Shown: piece by piece, positions 44,874 to 55,788 of the stretch
Numbering within the stretch: position 1 is the first letter of the stretch
How the letters are laid out: each line of letters begins with the position of its first letter
Source: Tsuneonella troitsensis
GTDB lineage: Bacteria > Pseudomonadota > Alphaproteobacteria > Sphingomonadales > Sphingomonadaceae
Assembly (NCBI RefSeq): GCF_001441535.1
Contig: NZ_LMAU01000002.1
Span: 248,001-312,000, forward strand
DNA length: 64,000 bases
Direction of reading: 5' to 3'
The notes under the pieces: generated by a model
The model's database searches: none
The model's input: the letters and a program-made list of their open reading frames with translations, nothing else
Told to the model about the DNA's origin: nothing
Made by a program: the position numbers and the translations under genes

Positions 44874-45602
44874 CTACTCCCCATCCCGCCCCGCGCCGGC
44901 GGCCAATCCTCCGCCGACCATCATTCCGCCGCCCATGCCGCCGCCACCGGCTCCGCCGCCGCCTTGCCCGCGGCCTCCGCCCTGTCGGTCGCCGCCGCCG
45001 CCCCTGCCGCTGCCGCCTCCGCCCGAGGGACGCGTCGGGCCTTGGGCGGGGAGCTTGTCGGCGATGGAGGCCGGGATCGGGGCAAGATCGAGCGAGGCGC
45101 GGATGAAGTCGCGCAGCGACACCACCAGCGCGTGGGTGTGGACGCGGCGGCCGGCGACCAGTTCGGCAATCGCCTCGCCGGCAAGCCGGACCTGTTCTTC
45201 GGTTCCCAGCAGAAGGATATCCGACAGCGCGCTCTCCACCGCGTCGCGGATGCGGCGGGCGCGGTCCGATCCGCCCTGCGCCTCTGCGGACAGGTCGATC
45301 GGAACGTCGTTCGTCGCAATGCCCTCGCCAGCGGCGCTATCGCCCCCATCCTCCGCGGCGCGGCGGCGCAGGTCGCGCAGGTGCGTTGGATCGACCGAGA
45401 GATCGCCGGTGAACGATCCGCCCAGCGTCTTGTAGGCAGCCATCAGCGTCTTGACCCGCTCGTTGATCTGGCGGTTGGCGCGCTGGCGCTTTTCTTGCAC
45501 GCGCATCATGATGACGAGGCGAATACCGACGCCGATCACGGTGATCAGCGTCAGCCCGATCAGCGTGGTCAGGATGCCCTGCCAGCTGCTGAAATCCATC
45601 AT
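44874..45602 (-). CDS. membrane protein with glycine-rich tail, encoded beside lepA
   Basis: A 242-residue protein. Residues 8-32 form one transmembrane helix; a charged helical domain (ANRQINERVKTLMAAYKTLGG and VESALSDILLLGTEEQVRLAG) follows and probably forms a soluble helical bundle. The C-terminal 60 residues are almost only Gly with Ser, Arg and Met. Paired ATGs at 45597-45602 make the start uncertain by one codon. It begins ten bases after the lepA stop, so it is likely co-transcribed with it. No named family is recognised. Confidence 0.78.
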   Translation of the reverse strand: MMDFSSWQGILTTLIGLTLITVIGVGIRLVIMMRVQEKRQRANRQINERVKTLMAAYKTLGGSFTGDLSVDPTHLRDLRRRAAEDGGDSAAGEGIATNDVPIDLSAEAQGGSDRARRIRDAVESALSDILLLGTEEQVRLAGEAIAELVAGRRVHTHALVVSLRDFIRASLDLAPIPASIADKLPAQGPTRPSGGGGSGRGGGGDRQGGGRGQGGGGAGGGGMGGGMMVGGGLAAGAGRDGE

Positions 45603-45612
45603 GCGCAGGGTG

Positions 45613-47430
<1,818 letters not shown>

Positions 47431-47469
47431 CGCCGCGCCCTTAGCCGCGCAGATGCCCGCTGTCAGCAG

Positions 47470-49662
47470 CTACGCGGCACGACTGGTCTTCGCCATGTCG
47501 ACTTGCATGAAGGCCGGTGCCTTGCGTGGTCCGCCTTCCTGATGCGGCGGGATGTAGTGGCCCGGCGGCAGAGCAGCCAGCGGCATGCCAGCAGCCGCGA
47601 GCGCATAAGGGCTGATTCGGTGCCTGGTACAAAGCCCATCGGACCCGTCGCTGATGAGGCTGTCTTCGAACTTCAAGCCTTGCGCGTACCCTTCGGAGCG
47701 GGTCACGTTCGCCACCACCAATTGACCGTCGCCCAGATCGAGCACGAGGCGGGTGCCGAGTGGTACATCGAGCAAGCCTTCGATGCCTGCACCCGTTTTC
47801 GACAGATTGCGGATGACGACTTCGTACCGGTGGTCTTCGTGGATGACGCCGACCTTGCGATACATGGAACGCCGATCGGCCCGGTGGACCGCCGGACCGC
47901 TTGGCTCGAACTTCAGGCCGCCGTCGGCAATGCGTGCCAGCAATTCGTCCTGGCTCAACGCCTTCGAGAAAATCCAACCCTGGATATGGCTTGCTCCAAG
48001 TTCGCGCAGGAGTTTCAGCTCGTCCATCGCCTCGACGCCCTCGGCGACCGACTCCATCTTGAGAGCCTTGGCAAGGCTGACGATCGCGGTGATGATTGCG
48101 GCATTGTTGCTGTCGTCGTCGGTCGCGCCGACGACGAAGCTGCGGTCGATCTTGATCTTGTCTAGCGGCGCGCTGCTGAGATAGCCGAGCGAGGAATAGC
48201 CGGTCCCGAAATCGTCGAGCGCAAGGCGCACCCCGAGCTTCTTCAAATTCTTGAGCATCGCCCGCGTGCCCTGCGGGTCGCCGAGGAATACGCTTTCCGT
48301 AATCTCCAGCTCGAGCCGTTCCGGCTCGAGCCCGGTTCGTTCGAGCGCGGATCGGACGAGCTTGGGAAGATCGGTGCTGGCGAACTGGATTGCCGAAACA
48401 TTGACTGCAACGCGCAGCTTTTCCGGCCACTGGGTGGCTTCCTCGCAGGCGCGCCGAAGAACCCATTCTCCCACCGCATTGATGAGGTTGGTTTCTTCCG
48501 CCACCGGAATGAAGTCGGCCGGGCTGATGAACCCCCGTTCGGGATGGTTCCAGCGCACCAGAGCTTCCATGCCGGTTGCCAGGTTGTCCGCCGCGCGAAC
48601 GATTGGCTGGTAGTGGACTTCGAGCTGGTCGGTCAGGATCGCGTCGCGCAGGTCTTCCTCGATCTGGCGACGCAAACGGGCGCCGTCCTTCAGTTCGCTC
48701 GAGAAGAAGCGATACTGCCCTCGCCCACCACCCTTTGCGGCATACAGCGCAAGGTCGGCGCTGCTGACCAGCTCGTCCGTTTCCAGTCCGTCGTACGGTG
48801 CGATGGCGATGCCCACCGACGTGCCGATGATCGCCCGGCTACCGTCGAGCGAATAGGGCTGCGAGATCATCTGGATAACGCTGTGAGCGATTTCGCCAAG
48901 CCGGCCCCGGTCGTCGATATCGGGCAACATGACCTGGAACTCGTCACCGCCAACCCGGCCGATTTCGCCGCGCCCCGCGATGATCCGCTCGAGCCGTTGC
49001 GAAACCTGCTTGAGAAGTTCGTCGCCGGCAGGGTGGCCGAGTGTGTCGTTCACCTGCTTGAAACGATCGAGATCCAGCATCATCAGGGCGCAACTGCGCT
49101 TCGAGGTTTGATAGGCCGCCAGTGTGGAGGTCAGCCGCTTCGTCATCCGGTGCCGATTGGCCAGCCCGGTCAGCGAATCGTATTGGGCCATGCGCGAGGC
49201 ATCGAGCTGGCTTTCGCGAACCGCAGTGACGTCCTTCGCGCTTCCGCGATAGCCCAGGAAATCGCCATTGGCGTCGGTCTGCGGCCGGGCATTGATTGAC
49301 CACCAGATTTCCGAGTCGGCAATCGCAATGCGCACCGGCAGCTCGAAGATCGAATTCTTCGCGCGTAACTGGAAGGCAAGCGGCCGCTCCGTGCGATCTC
49401 CGTCGCCATCCTTGTCAGGGAGGAAGAACGCAGAAATCTGCAGTCCGACGACTTCCTCTTGCGACTTGCCGAGCTGACGGGCCGCACTGGCAGACAGGTA
49501 ACTGATCCTGCCCGACGCGTCGGTAGCCCAGAACCAACCGAGTCCCGCCTCCTCGAACTGATCGAGCAACGCCAGCCTGCTTCCAGGATCGGTTGCGTCC
49601 GAAGGGCGCGTGCGATCGGAGGGGTCTTTCGCGCGGCGATTAAAAAATGAATTCAATGGCAT
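47470..49662 (-). CDS. PAS-GGDEF-EAL-PilZ cyclic-di-GMP enzyme
   Basis: A 730-residue cytosolic protein. A PAS domain covers about residues 30-150, a GGDEF domain has an intact GRVGGDEF site but no RxxD inhibitory site just before it, and the EAL domain has GMEALVRW, VNVSAI, EITESV, DDFGTGYS, KIDRSF, AEGVE and IQGW, so it should be catalytically active. A C-terminal PilZ-like domain (VVIRNLSKTGAGIEG) could bind c-di-GMP as an output or feedback module. It is divergent from phaC across a 213-base gap. Confidence 0.9.
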   Translation of the reverse strand: MPLNSFFNRRAKDPSDRTRPSDATDPGSRLALLDQFEEAGLGWFWATDASGRISYLSASAARQLGKSQEEVVGLQISAFFLPDKDGDGDRTERPLAFQLRAKNSIFELPVRIAIADSEIWWSINARPQTDANGDFLGYRGSAKDVTAVRESQLDASRMAQYDSLTGLANRHRMTKRLTSTLAAYQTSKRSCALMMLDLDRFKQVNDTLGHPAGDELLKQVSQRLERIIAGRGEIGRVGGDEFQVMLPDIDDRGRLGEIAHSVIQMISQPYSLDGSRAIIGTSVGIAIAPYDGLETDELVSSADLALYAAKGGGRGQYRFFSSELKDGARLRRQIEEDLRDAILTDQLEVHYQPIVRAADNLATGMEALVRWNHPERGFISPADFIPVAEETNLINAVGEWVLRRACEEATQWPEKLRVAVNVSAIQFASTDLPKLVRSALERTGLEPERLELEITESVFLGDPQGTRAMLKNLKKLGVRLALDDFGTGYSSLGYLSSAPLDKIKIDRSFVVGATDDDSNNAAIITAIVSLAKALKMESVAEGVEAMDELKLLRELGASHIQGWIFSKALSQDELLARIADGGLKFEPSGPAVHRADRRSMYRKVGVIHEDHRYEVVIRNLSKTGAGIEGLLDVPLGTRLVLDLGDGQLVVANVTRSEGYAQGLKFEDSLISDGSDGLCTRHRISPYALAAAGMPLAALPPGHYIPPHQEGGPRKAPAFMQVDMAKTSRAA

Positions 49663-49875
49663 CTCGACCGGCCGCGTCCCCGAATGTTCGTGACTCGCGG
49701 TACGACCGAAACCGTGAAGCCTTTGCTAACCACGGCTTACGAAATCGCTGATTTTGCGAAGCTTCTGCAACCGTCCGACGCGCGGCTTCTTTCGGCAATT
49801 AGGCGTGGCTTGCCAATGGATGAGCCGCCGTGCATGAACCGACGGGTAAATGGCGATCGCGTGGGAGAGACGTTG

Positions 49876-51564
49876 ATGGGCACGCGTTTGGAAGACGAGG
49901 CAGCGCAATCAACCACTTCGCTCGGGCCGATGGTCGGCCTGGTACGAGAAGACATCGCCGGCGCCGTTGCCTTGCTCCTCCGCGAAACCGCCACCGACCC
50001 GCAACGCACGATGCGCCATGCCCAGGCAATGGGCGAGGACATGATCAAGATCATGACCGGGCAGAGCGATCTGGCGCCGGATCCCAAGGACAAGCGATTC
50101 AAGGATCCCGCCTGGCAGTTCAATCCGTTCCTGCGGGCAGGCGCCCAGTACTACCTGGCCGTGCAGAAGGGCATGAAGAACTGGCTCGGCGAGCTTGAAC
50201 TCGACGCGATCGAGCGGGACCGGGCCAACTTCATCAGCCAGATCATCATCGATGCGCTCGCGCCGACGAACACGCTCTGGGGCAATCCCACCGCGCAAAA
50301 GCGGCTGGTCGACAGCGGCGGTCTTTCCCTGATCAAGGGGCTCAAGAACGCCTACGACGACATGGTCCACAACAAGGGCATGGTCAGCCAGGTCAACAAG
50401 AAGCCTTTCAAGATCGGCGAAAACGTAGCGACATCAAAGGGCTCGGTGGTCCTCCGCACCGAGATGATGGAGCTCATCCAGTACGCGCCGACTACGGACG
50501 AGGTTCACGCCATCCCGCAGCTGACCATCCCGCCGCAGATCAACAAGATGTATATCAACGACCTCAGTCCCGAGAAGTCGGTGGTGAAGTATCAGCTCGA
50601 CAACGGTATCCAGACTTTCGTCATCAGCTGGAAGAACCCGACGAAGGATCAGGGCGTCTGGGGCATGGCGGAGTATGTCGCCAGCTGCCAGCAGGCGATG
50701 GAGGCGGTTTCCCGGATCACCGGCAGCGACAAGGTCAACGTTTCTGCCGGATGCTCGGGCGGACAGACCGCATCGGTGCTTGCTAGCAAGCTGGCCGCAG
50801 ACGGCAGCGACCTGCTCGGAACGCTGACCCTGATGGTGTGCGTGCTGCACCCGCAGCAGGGCGACATCGAAGCCGGTTCGCTGATGACCGACAATGGCCT
50901 GGCGCTGGCAAAGAAGCGGGCGGCCAAGGCCGGGATCATCAAGGGAGACGATCTGTCCCGCGGGTTCGCCTGGCTAAGGCCGAACGACCTGATCTGGAAC
51001 TACGTCATCAACAACTATCTGCTTGGGGACGATCCTCCGGCATTCGATGTGCTGTTCTGGAACGCCGACGCGACGAACCTGTCGGCGACGCTGATGGGCG
51101 ATTTCCTCACCCTGTTCGAAACGCTCGCTTTCACCAAACGCGGCGAAATCGAGATCGCGGACCACATGCTCGACTTGAGCAAGGTCGAAGCCGACCTGTT
51201 CGTTCTGGGCGGAGTGACCGATCATATCACTCCCTGGCGAGCGACCTACCGCTCGACCCAATTGTTCGGATCCGACGATGTGACCTATGTCCTCAGCCAG
51301 TCGGGACATATGCAGGCGATCCTCAATCCTCCGGGCAATCCCAAGGCGAATTACTACGTCCAGAAGAGCGGTGGAGATCTGCCGGCAACTGCGGAGGAGT
51401 GGCTCGCGGGAACGGAGGAAGTGGCTGGCAGTTGGTGGCCATTCTGGATGGAATGGGTGCAAAAGCGCTCGGGACCCATGAAAAAGGCGCCCAGAAACCT
51501 GGGCGGCAAGGGTTTCGAGCCGACCGATCCCGCACCCGGCCTCTACGTACTCGAACAAGCTTGA
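49876..51564 (+). CDS. phaC: class I poly(3-hydroxyalkanoate) synthase
   Basis: A 562-residue synthase that polymerises hydroxyacyl-CoA into polyhydroxyalkanoate granules. The lipase-like box is NVSAGCSGGQT with nucleophile Cys293; the Asp is in GGVTDHITPW and the His in LSQSGHMQ. The ATG at 49876 is preferred because GGAGAG lies seven bases upstream; the open frame continues upstream to 49684 with no homologous sequence. A PhaZ-like hydrolase gene follows. Genes for PhaA, PhaB or phasins are not in the window. Confidence 0.93.
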   Translation: MGTRLEDEAAQSTTSLGPMVGLVREDIAGAVALLLRETATDPQRTMRHAQAMGEDMIKIMTGQSDLAPDPKDKRFKDPAWQFNPFLRAGAQYYLAVQKGMKNWLGELELDAIERDRANFISQIIIDALAPTNTLWGNPTAQKRLVDSGGLSLIKGLKNAYDDMVHNKGMVSQVNKKPFKIGENVATSKGSVVLRTEMMELIQYAPTTDEVHAIPQLTIPPQINKMYINDLSPEKSVVKYQLDNGIQTFVISWKNPTKDQGVWGMAEYVASCQQAMEAVSRITGSDKVNVSAGCSGGQTASVLASKLAADGSDLLGTLTLMVCVLHPQQGDIEAGSLMTDNGLALAKKRAAKAGIIKGDDLSRGFAWLRPNDLIWNYVINNYLLGDDPPAFDVLFWNADATNLSATLMGDFLTLFETLAFTKRGEIEIADHMLDLSKVEADLFVLGGVTDHITPWRATYRSTQLFGSDDVTYVLSQSGHMQAILNPPGNPKANYYVQKSGGDLPATAEEWLAGTEEVAGSWWPFWMEWVQKRSGPMKKAPRNLGGKGFEPTDPAPGLYVLEQA

Positions 51565-51575
51565 AGGGTATAGAT

Positions 51576-52427
51576 TTGACCGATCCAATGTCGTCCGCCG
51601 ACGTGCGAATGAGGGCCGTTGGCGGCCGCGAATTGCGCGTCGCCACCTGGCGGCTCGACATGCCTTCGGAGCATCTGCCCGTGCTGTTCTTCAACGGCAT
51701 CGGCGCGAATATCGAGGCCGTGGCACCTTTGGCCGAGGCGCTGGACGACCGCGGCTTCATCATGTTCGATATGCCCGGAGTGGGCGGGTCCCCCGAACCG
51801 GTGGTGCCGTACAATACCTTCACGATGGCGTGGACGACCGCACAGCTTCTGGACCAGCTGAATCTCGAGCAAGTCGATGTCATGGGCGTCAGCTGGGGCG
51901 GAGCCATGGCGCAGCATTTCGCGCTCCAGCACGGCGGCCGGGTGCGCCGCCTCATCCTCTGTGCGACCAGCATGGGCATGCTGATGGTGCCGGGCAGTCC
52001 GGCGGCGCTCAGCAAGATGGCCGACCCGCGTCGATACGTGGACGCGGCGTTCATGGAAAAGCATTTCGCCACCCTCTACGGCGACGCGCTCGGTGAGACC
52101 GCCGGCAAATCGTCGCACATCGGCCGCCTGACCCCGCCGACACGCCGGGGCTACCTGTACCAGTTGATTGCGATGCTCGGCTGGACCAGCGCGCCCGCCC
52201 TGCCCTTCCTGAAGAAGCCAACGCTGATCATGATGGGCGACGAGGATGCGATCGTGCCGCTGATCAACGGTCGATTCATTCACAGCCTCATTCCCAACAG
52301 CGAACTCGAGATTTTCGAAGGCGGCGGGCATCTGTTCCTGCTCAGCCACCGCGAACAGTCGGTCAGCTGCATCCGCGCCTTTCTCGACCGCGAGGACCAA
52401 GCGCAGGAGCGGCGCAGGGCTGCATGA
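51576..52427 (+). CDS. PhaZ-like intracellular PHA depolymerase or related alpha/beta hydrolase
   Basis: A 283-residue alpha/beta hydrolase with the nucleophile elbow GVSWGGAMAQ, an oxyanion region FFNGIGANIEA and a C-terminal Asp (GDEDAIVP) and His (GGGHLFLL). This pattern is like the intracellular medium-chain PHA depolymerases of pseudomonads. The start is probably TTG at 51576 with GAAGGG seven bases upstream; an ATG at 51588 is the alternative. It begins 11 bases after phaC and overlaps the next gene by four bases, so PHA synthesis and turnover appear linked. Confidence 0.85.
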   Translation: MTDPMSSADVRMRAVGGRELRVATWRLDMPSEHLPVLFFNGIGANIEAVAPLAEALDDRGFIMFDMPGVGGSPEPVVPYNTFTMAWTTAQLLDQLNLEQVDVMGVSWGGAMAQHFALQHGGRVRRLILCATSMGMLMVPGSPAALSKMADPRRYVDAAFMEKHFATLYGDALGETAGKSSHIGRLTPPTRRGYLYQLIAMLGWTSAPALPFLKKPTLIMMGDEDAIVPLINGRFIHSLIPNSELEIFEGGGHLFLLSHREQSVSCIRAFLDREDQAQERRRAA

Positions 52428-53743
52428 CGCGCCACGTCGCCATCGTCGGTTCGGGGCCTGCGGGCTACTACACCGCCGAAGCGGCACAGAAGAAATGGGG
52501 CGACGATGTGCGGGTCGATGTGTTCGACACCCTGCCCGTCCCTTACGGTCTCATCAGGACGGGGGTGGCGCCCGATCACCAGTCGATCAAGGGCGTCAGC
52601 CGCCGCTACGAAGGCACTGCGCTTAGCGACAACGTCCGCTTCGTGGGCAACGTGACGGTCGGCAAGGACATCACGGTCGGCGAACTCGAGGCGCTCTACG
52701 ACGCGGTCGTCTTCGCTACCGGTGCTCCGCACGATCGACCGCTCGGAGTACCGGGCGAAGATCTGGGCAACGTATTCGGCAGCGCCGCTTTCGTCGGGTG
52801 GTACAACGGTCACCCTCAGTTCGCGGGCCTTGCCCCGGATCTGTCGGGGCGCAGCGCGGTCGTGATCGGAATGGGCAATGTCGCGCTCGACGTGGCCCGG
52901 ATTCTGTCCAAGAAGGGCCGGGAATTCGACGGCAGCGACATCGTCGGCCACGCTCTGAACGCCCTGTCCGCGTCCAACATCCGGCAGATCACCATCGTCG
53001 GACGCCGCGGGCCGCACCAGATCATGATGACGCCCAAGGAACTTGGCGAGTTGATGCACCTCGACCAAGCGACCCCGCGTGTCGATCCCGCCGACCTGCC
53101 GGAGGAGGCCGATGATGCCTTTCTCGAACCCGGTCTCCGCAAATCGGTGACGCACTTGCGCAGCTTCGCAGCCATCCCGGAAAGCGAGCGGGCCGACAAG
53201 CCGATCGAAATCGACTTCGATATGTTTGCCTCTCCCGTCCGGCTGACAGGCTCGGGCAAGGTCGAGGGCGTGGAGGTGGAGCGCACGGTCGTGGAAGCCG
53301 GCAAGGCGATCGGAACAGGGGAAACGTACACGATCCCCGCCGATATGGTCGTCTCGTGCATTGGCTACCGCAGTTCCCCCATCCCCGGCGTGCCGTTCGA
53401 CGAACGCGCCGGGCGCTTCGCCAACGATCAGGGACGCATCCTGCCCGGCCTGTATGCTGTCGGTTGGGCCCGGCGCGGCCCGACGGGGACAATCGGCACC
53501 AACCGACCCGACGGATATGGCGTCGTCGAGCGAATCGAAGAGGACTTGGCGAGCGGAGCAATTTCCGGCGCGGCTCGCGAAGGGCGCGCCGGTTTCGATC
53601 GCCTTGCAGCCGAGCGCGGGATCGACGTGGTAACCTTCCGCGACTGGAAGAAGATCGAGGAAGCCGAAGCGAAGGCCGCCCGCGAAGGCGCTCCCCGCGA
53701 AAAGTTCGTCGACATCGAAAGCATGATCCGCGCGAGCCGCTGA
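52424..53743 (+). CDS. ferredoxin-NADP reductase-like flavoprotein (FprA/adrenodoxin reductase type)
   Basis: A 439-residue FAD/NADP enzyme. The N-terminal FAD motif VAIVGSGPAGYYTAE, PYGLIRTGVAPDH, the NADP motif VVIGMGNVALDVAR and the distal GWARRGPTGTIGTNRPDG are the hallmarks of adrenodoxin-reductase-like proteins. It could supply electrons to ferredoxins for P450s or other oxygenases; no ferredoxin or P450 is nearby. Its ATG overlaps the PhaZ-like stop by four bases. Confidence 0.92.
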   Translation: MTRHVAIVGSGPAGYYTAEAAQKKWGDDVRVDVFDTLPVPYGLIRTGVAPDHQSIKGVSRRYEGTALSDNVRFVGNVTVGKDITVGELEALYDAVVFATGAPHDRPLGVPGEDLGNVFGSAAFVGWYNGHPQFAGLAPDLSGRSAVVIGMGNVALDVARILSKKGREFDGSDIVGHALNALSASNIRQITIVGRRGPHQIMMTPKELGELMHLDQATPRVDPADLPEEADDAFLEPGLRKSVTHLRSFAAIPESERADKPIEIDFDMFASPVRLTGSGKVEGVEVERTVVEAGKAIGTGETYTIPADMVVSCIGYRSSPIPGVPFDERAGRFANDQGRILPGLYAVGWARRGPTGTIGTNRPDGYGVVERIEEDLASGAISGAAREGRAGFDRLAAERGIDVVTFRDWKKIEEAEAKAAREGAPREKFVDIESMIRASR

Positions 53744-53803
53744 AGGACTCGACACGTCGGTTGCATTGTGGAACCTTTGGCTCCGGAGAGAGGAGCGCAA
53801 GTC

Positions 53804-55558
53804 ATGCCCCGATACGACCTGGTCATTCGCAACGGCACCATCGTCGATGGAACCGGCGGCAAGCAGTTCAACGGTGACGTCGCCGTAAGCGATGGTCTGA
53901 TCGTGAAGGTTGGCGAGGTCGAAGGCTCGGCTGCCGAGGAAATCGACGCCACCGGCCTGATCGTCACGCCCGGCTTCGTGGACATCCACACGCATTACGA
54001 CGGACAGGCGACCTGGGACCAGGAAATGGCTCCGTCGAGCTGGCACGGCGTTACCACCGTCGTGATGGGCAATTGCGGTGTCGGGTTCGCTCCGGCCGCG
54101 CCCGATCGCCACGAATGGCTGATCGGCCTGATGGAAGGTGTCGAGGATATCCCCGGCACGGCGCTCGCCGAAGGGATGAAATGGGATTGGGAGACCTTTC
54201 CGGAATACCTCGACGCGCTCGAGAAACTGCCGCGAACGGTCGATGTCGGAACCCACGTTCCACACGGAGCTGTGCGCGCTTACGTTCTCGGGGACCGCGA
54301 GCAACCCGGAGCTGTCCCCACGGACGACGACATCGCTCGCATGGCCGAAATCGTCGAGGACGGCGTGCGCGCCGGTGCGCTCGGCTTCTCGACCTCGCGC
54401 ACGGTATTGCACCGCTCGATCGACGGCGAAGTGGTGCCCGGAACCACGGCAACCAAAGAAGAGCTCATCGAGATCGGCCGGGCCATGGGCCGCGCCGGTC
54501 ACGGCGTGTTCGAGATGGCGAGCGACATGCGCCGCGAGTGGGACGAGTTCGGCTGGATGGGTGCGATGAGCCGCGAGACCGGCCTGCCCTGCACATATGC
54601 CGCGCTCCAATCGATTGCCAAGGAGATGCCGCTCGAAGAGCAGATCGCCTGCATGCGCGCGGAGAACGACAACGGCGCGAATATCGTCGCCCAGATTGCG
54701 CTGCGCGGCAACGGCATCGTCATGGCGTGGCAAGGGACCGTCCATCCCTTCCGCCTGCGGCCGAGCTGGCAGGCGATCGCCGACCTACCGTGGGAGGAAC
54801 AGAAGGCCCGCCTTCTCGATCCCGTCTTCAAGGCCAGGCTGCTGGCCGAGGCGAACGACTTTTCCGAGGTCAATCCCGACATTGCGGGCCTGGTCATGGT
54901 CGTGTGCTGCGGCTGGACCATGCAGTTCGAGATGGACCCCGACTTCGATTATGAGCCGCAGGCCGATGCGAGCATCCAGACGCGCGCCGCGGCCGCAGGA
55001 GTTTCCCCGGAGGAATACGCATACGACCTGCTGTGCCGGGACGAGGCAAAGGGCTTCATCTACCTTCCGCTGCTCAACTACGCGGACGGCAATCTCGATT
55101 TCCTCGAAGTGCTGCAAGTGGCTGACGACACGGTCAATTCGCTATCCGACGGCGGCGCGCACTGCGGGACGATCTGCGATGCCGCCAGCCCCACCTTCAT
55201 GCTCCAGCACTGGGTTCGCGACCGCAAGCGCGGAGGCCGGATCTCGCTCGAGCATGCGATCAAGCGGCAATGCCGCGACACCGCGCGCCTTTACGGGCTG
55301 GAGGACCGTGGCGTGATTGCGCCGGGATATCTCGCCGATCTCAACCTGATCGATCTGAACCGGCTCAAACTGGGCAAACCGTGGCTGGCGTTCGACCTTC
55401 CGGCGGGCGGCAAGCGGCTGTTGCAGAAGGCGGACGGCTATGTGGCGACGATCAAGAACGGTCGCGTCACGTTCCAGAACGGCGAGTGGACCGGAGAGGC
55501 ACCCGGCGGCCTCATCCGCGGCCCGCAGCGCGTGGAGATGCTCGAAGCTGCGGAATAA
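53804..55558 (+). CDS. N-acyl-D-amino-acid deacylase family amidohydrolase
   Basis: A 584-residue metal-dependent amidohydrolase. The N-terminal strand domain opens with LVIRNGTIVDGTGG, the metal site begins with GFVDIHTHYDGQATWD, and a late LSDGGAHCGTICDAA contributes the catalytic Asp and His region. The end GYLADLNLIDLNRL and following composite domain fit the D-aminoacylase family. Some relatives act on other amides, so the substrate is open. The ATG at 53804 has GAGAGGAG upstream. It is 60 bases after the flavoprotein gene and may be its operon partner. Confidence 0.9.
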   Translation: MPRYDLVIRNGTIVDGTGGKQFNGDVAVSDGLIVKVGEVEGSAAEEIDATGLIVTPGFVDIHTHYDGQATWDQEMAPSSWHGVTTVVMGNCGVGFAPAAPDRHEWLIGLMEGVEDIPGTALAEGMKWDWETFPEYLDALEKLPRTVDVGTHVPHGAVRAYVLGDREQPGAVPTDDDIARMAEIVEDGVRAGALGFSTSRTVLHRSIDGEVVPGTTATKEELIEIGRAMGRAGHGVFEMASDMRREWDEFGWMGAMSRETGLPCTYAALQSIAKEMPLEEQIACMRAENDNGANIVAQIALRGNGIVMAWQGTVHPFRLRPSWQAIADLPWEEQKARLLDPVFKARLLAEANDFSEVNPDIAGLVMVVCCGWTMQFEMDPDFDYEPQADASIQTRAAAAGVSPEEYAYDLLCRDEAKGFIYLPLLNYADGNLDFLEVLQVADDTVNSLSDGGAHCGTICDAASPTFMLQHWVRDRKRGGRISLEHAIKRQCRDTARLYGLEDRGVIAPGYLADLNLIDLNRLKLGKPWLAFDLPAGGKRLLQKADGYVATIKNGRVTFQNGEWTGEAPGGLIRGPQRVEMLEAAE

Positions 55559-55788
55559 CCTGCGCCGCACTGTTGCCGCTGGCAATGTAGGATTCGGGGT
55601 GCCAAGCTGTTCGCCGTTCTTTCAAACTGTCGAAGAGCCAGCGGTCCTCAATGAGCCTGGACGTGCAAAAGCTAAAGTCACGCTTCCGTGAGAGGTGCGT
55701 GACCTAAGCTGTTGTCAGACAACTAAAATTCGAGATTATCGAGTTTTAGAAAGTACCCAAAAAGCGTGACACGCACCCGCGCGTCTCT
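55559..55788. other. AT-rich palindromic intergenic island
   Basis: This 230-base gap lies between convergent genes (the amidohydrolase and dnaN). It is clearly lower in GC than its surroundings and holds GTCACGC/GCGTGAC inverted elements near 55677 and 55696, another GCGTGACACGC near 55763, and the palindromes at 55711-55749. No good reading frame is seen. Confidence 0.75.
55711..55749. repeat. adjacent palindromes GTTGTC-A-GACAAC and an 11-bp hairpin
   Basis: GTTGTCAGACAAC (55711-55723) is a perfect dyad. It runs directly into a hairpin at 55723-55749 with an 11-base-pair stem (one G-T pair) and the loop GATTA. Neither has a U-run typical of an intrinsic terminator. They may be protein-binding sites or transcript-end structures for dnaN and the amidohydrolase gene. 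Confidence 0.8.

Noticed and set aside
49684-49875. An N-terminal extension of phaC
   Set aside because: The frame stays open but the added residues do not resemble PHA synthases, and a good ribosome-binding site precedes the ATG at 49876.
52280-54745. An 821-codon open frame on the minus strand opposite the flavoprotein and amidohydrolase
   Set aside because: It is a shadow of two clear enzymes on the other strand; no motif or ribosome-binding site supports it.
55559-55788. An attachment site of a genomic island
   Set aside because: No integrase, tRNA duplication or island genes are next to it; core genes flank both sides.
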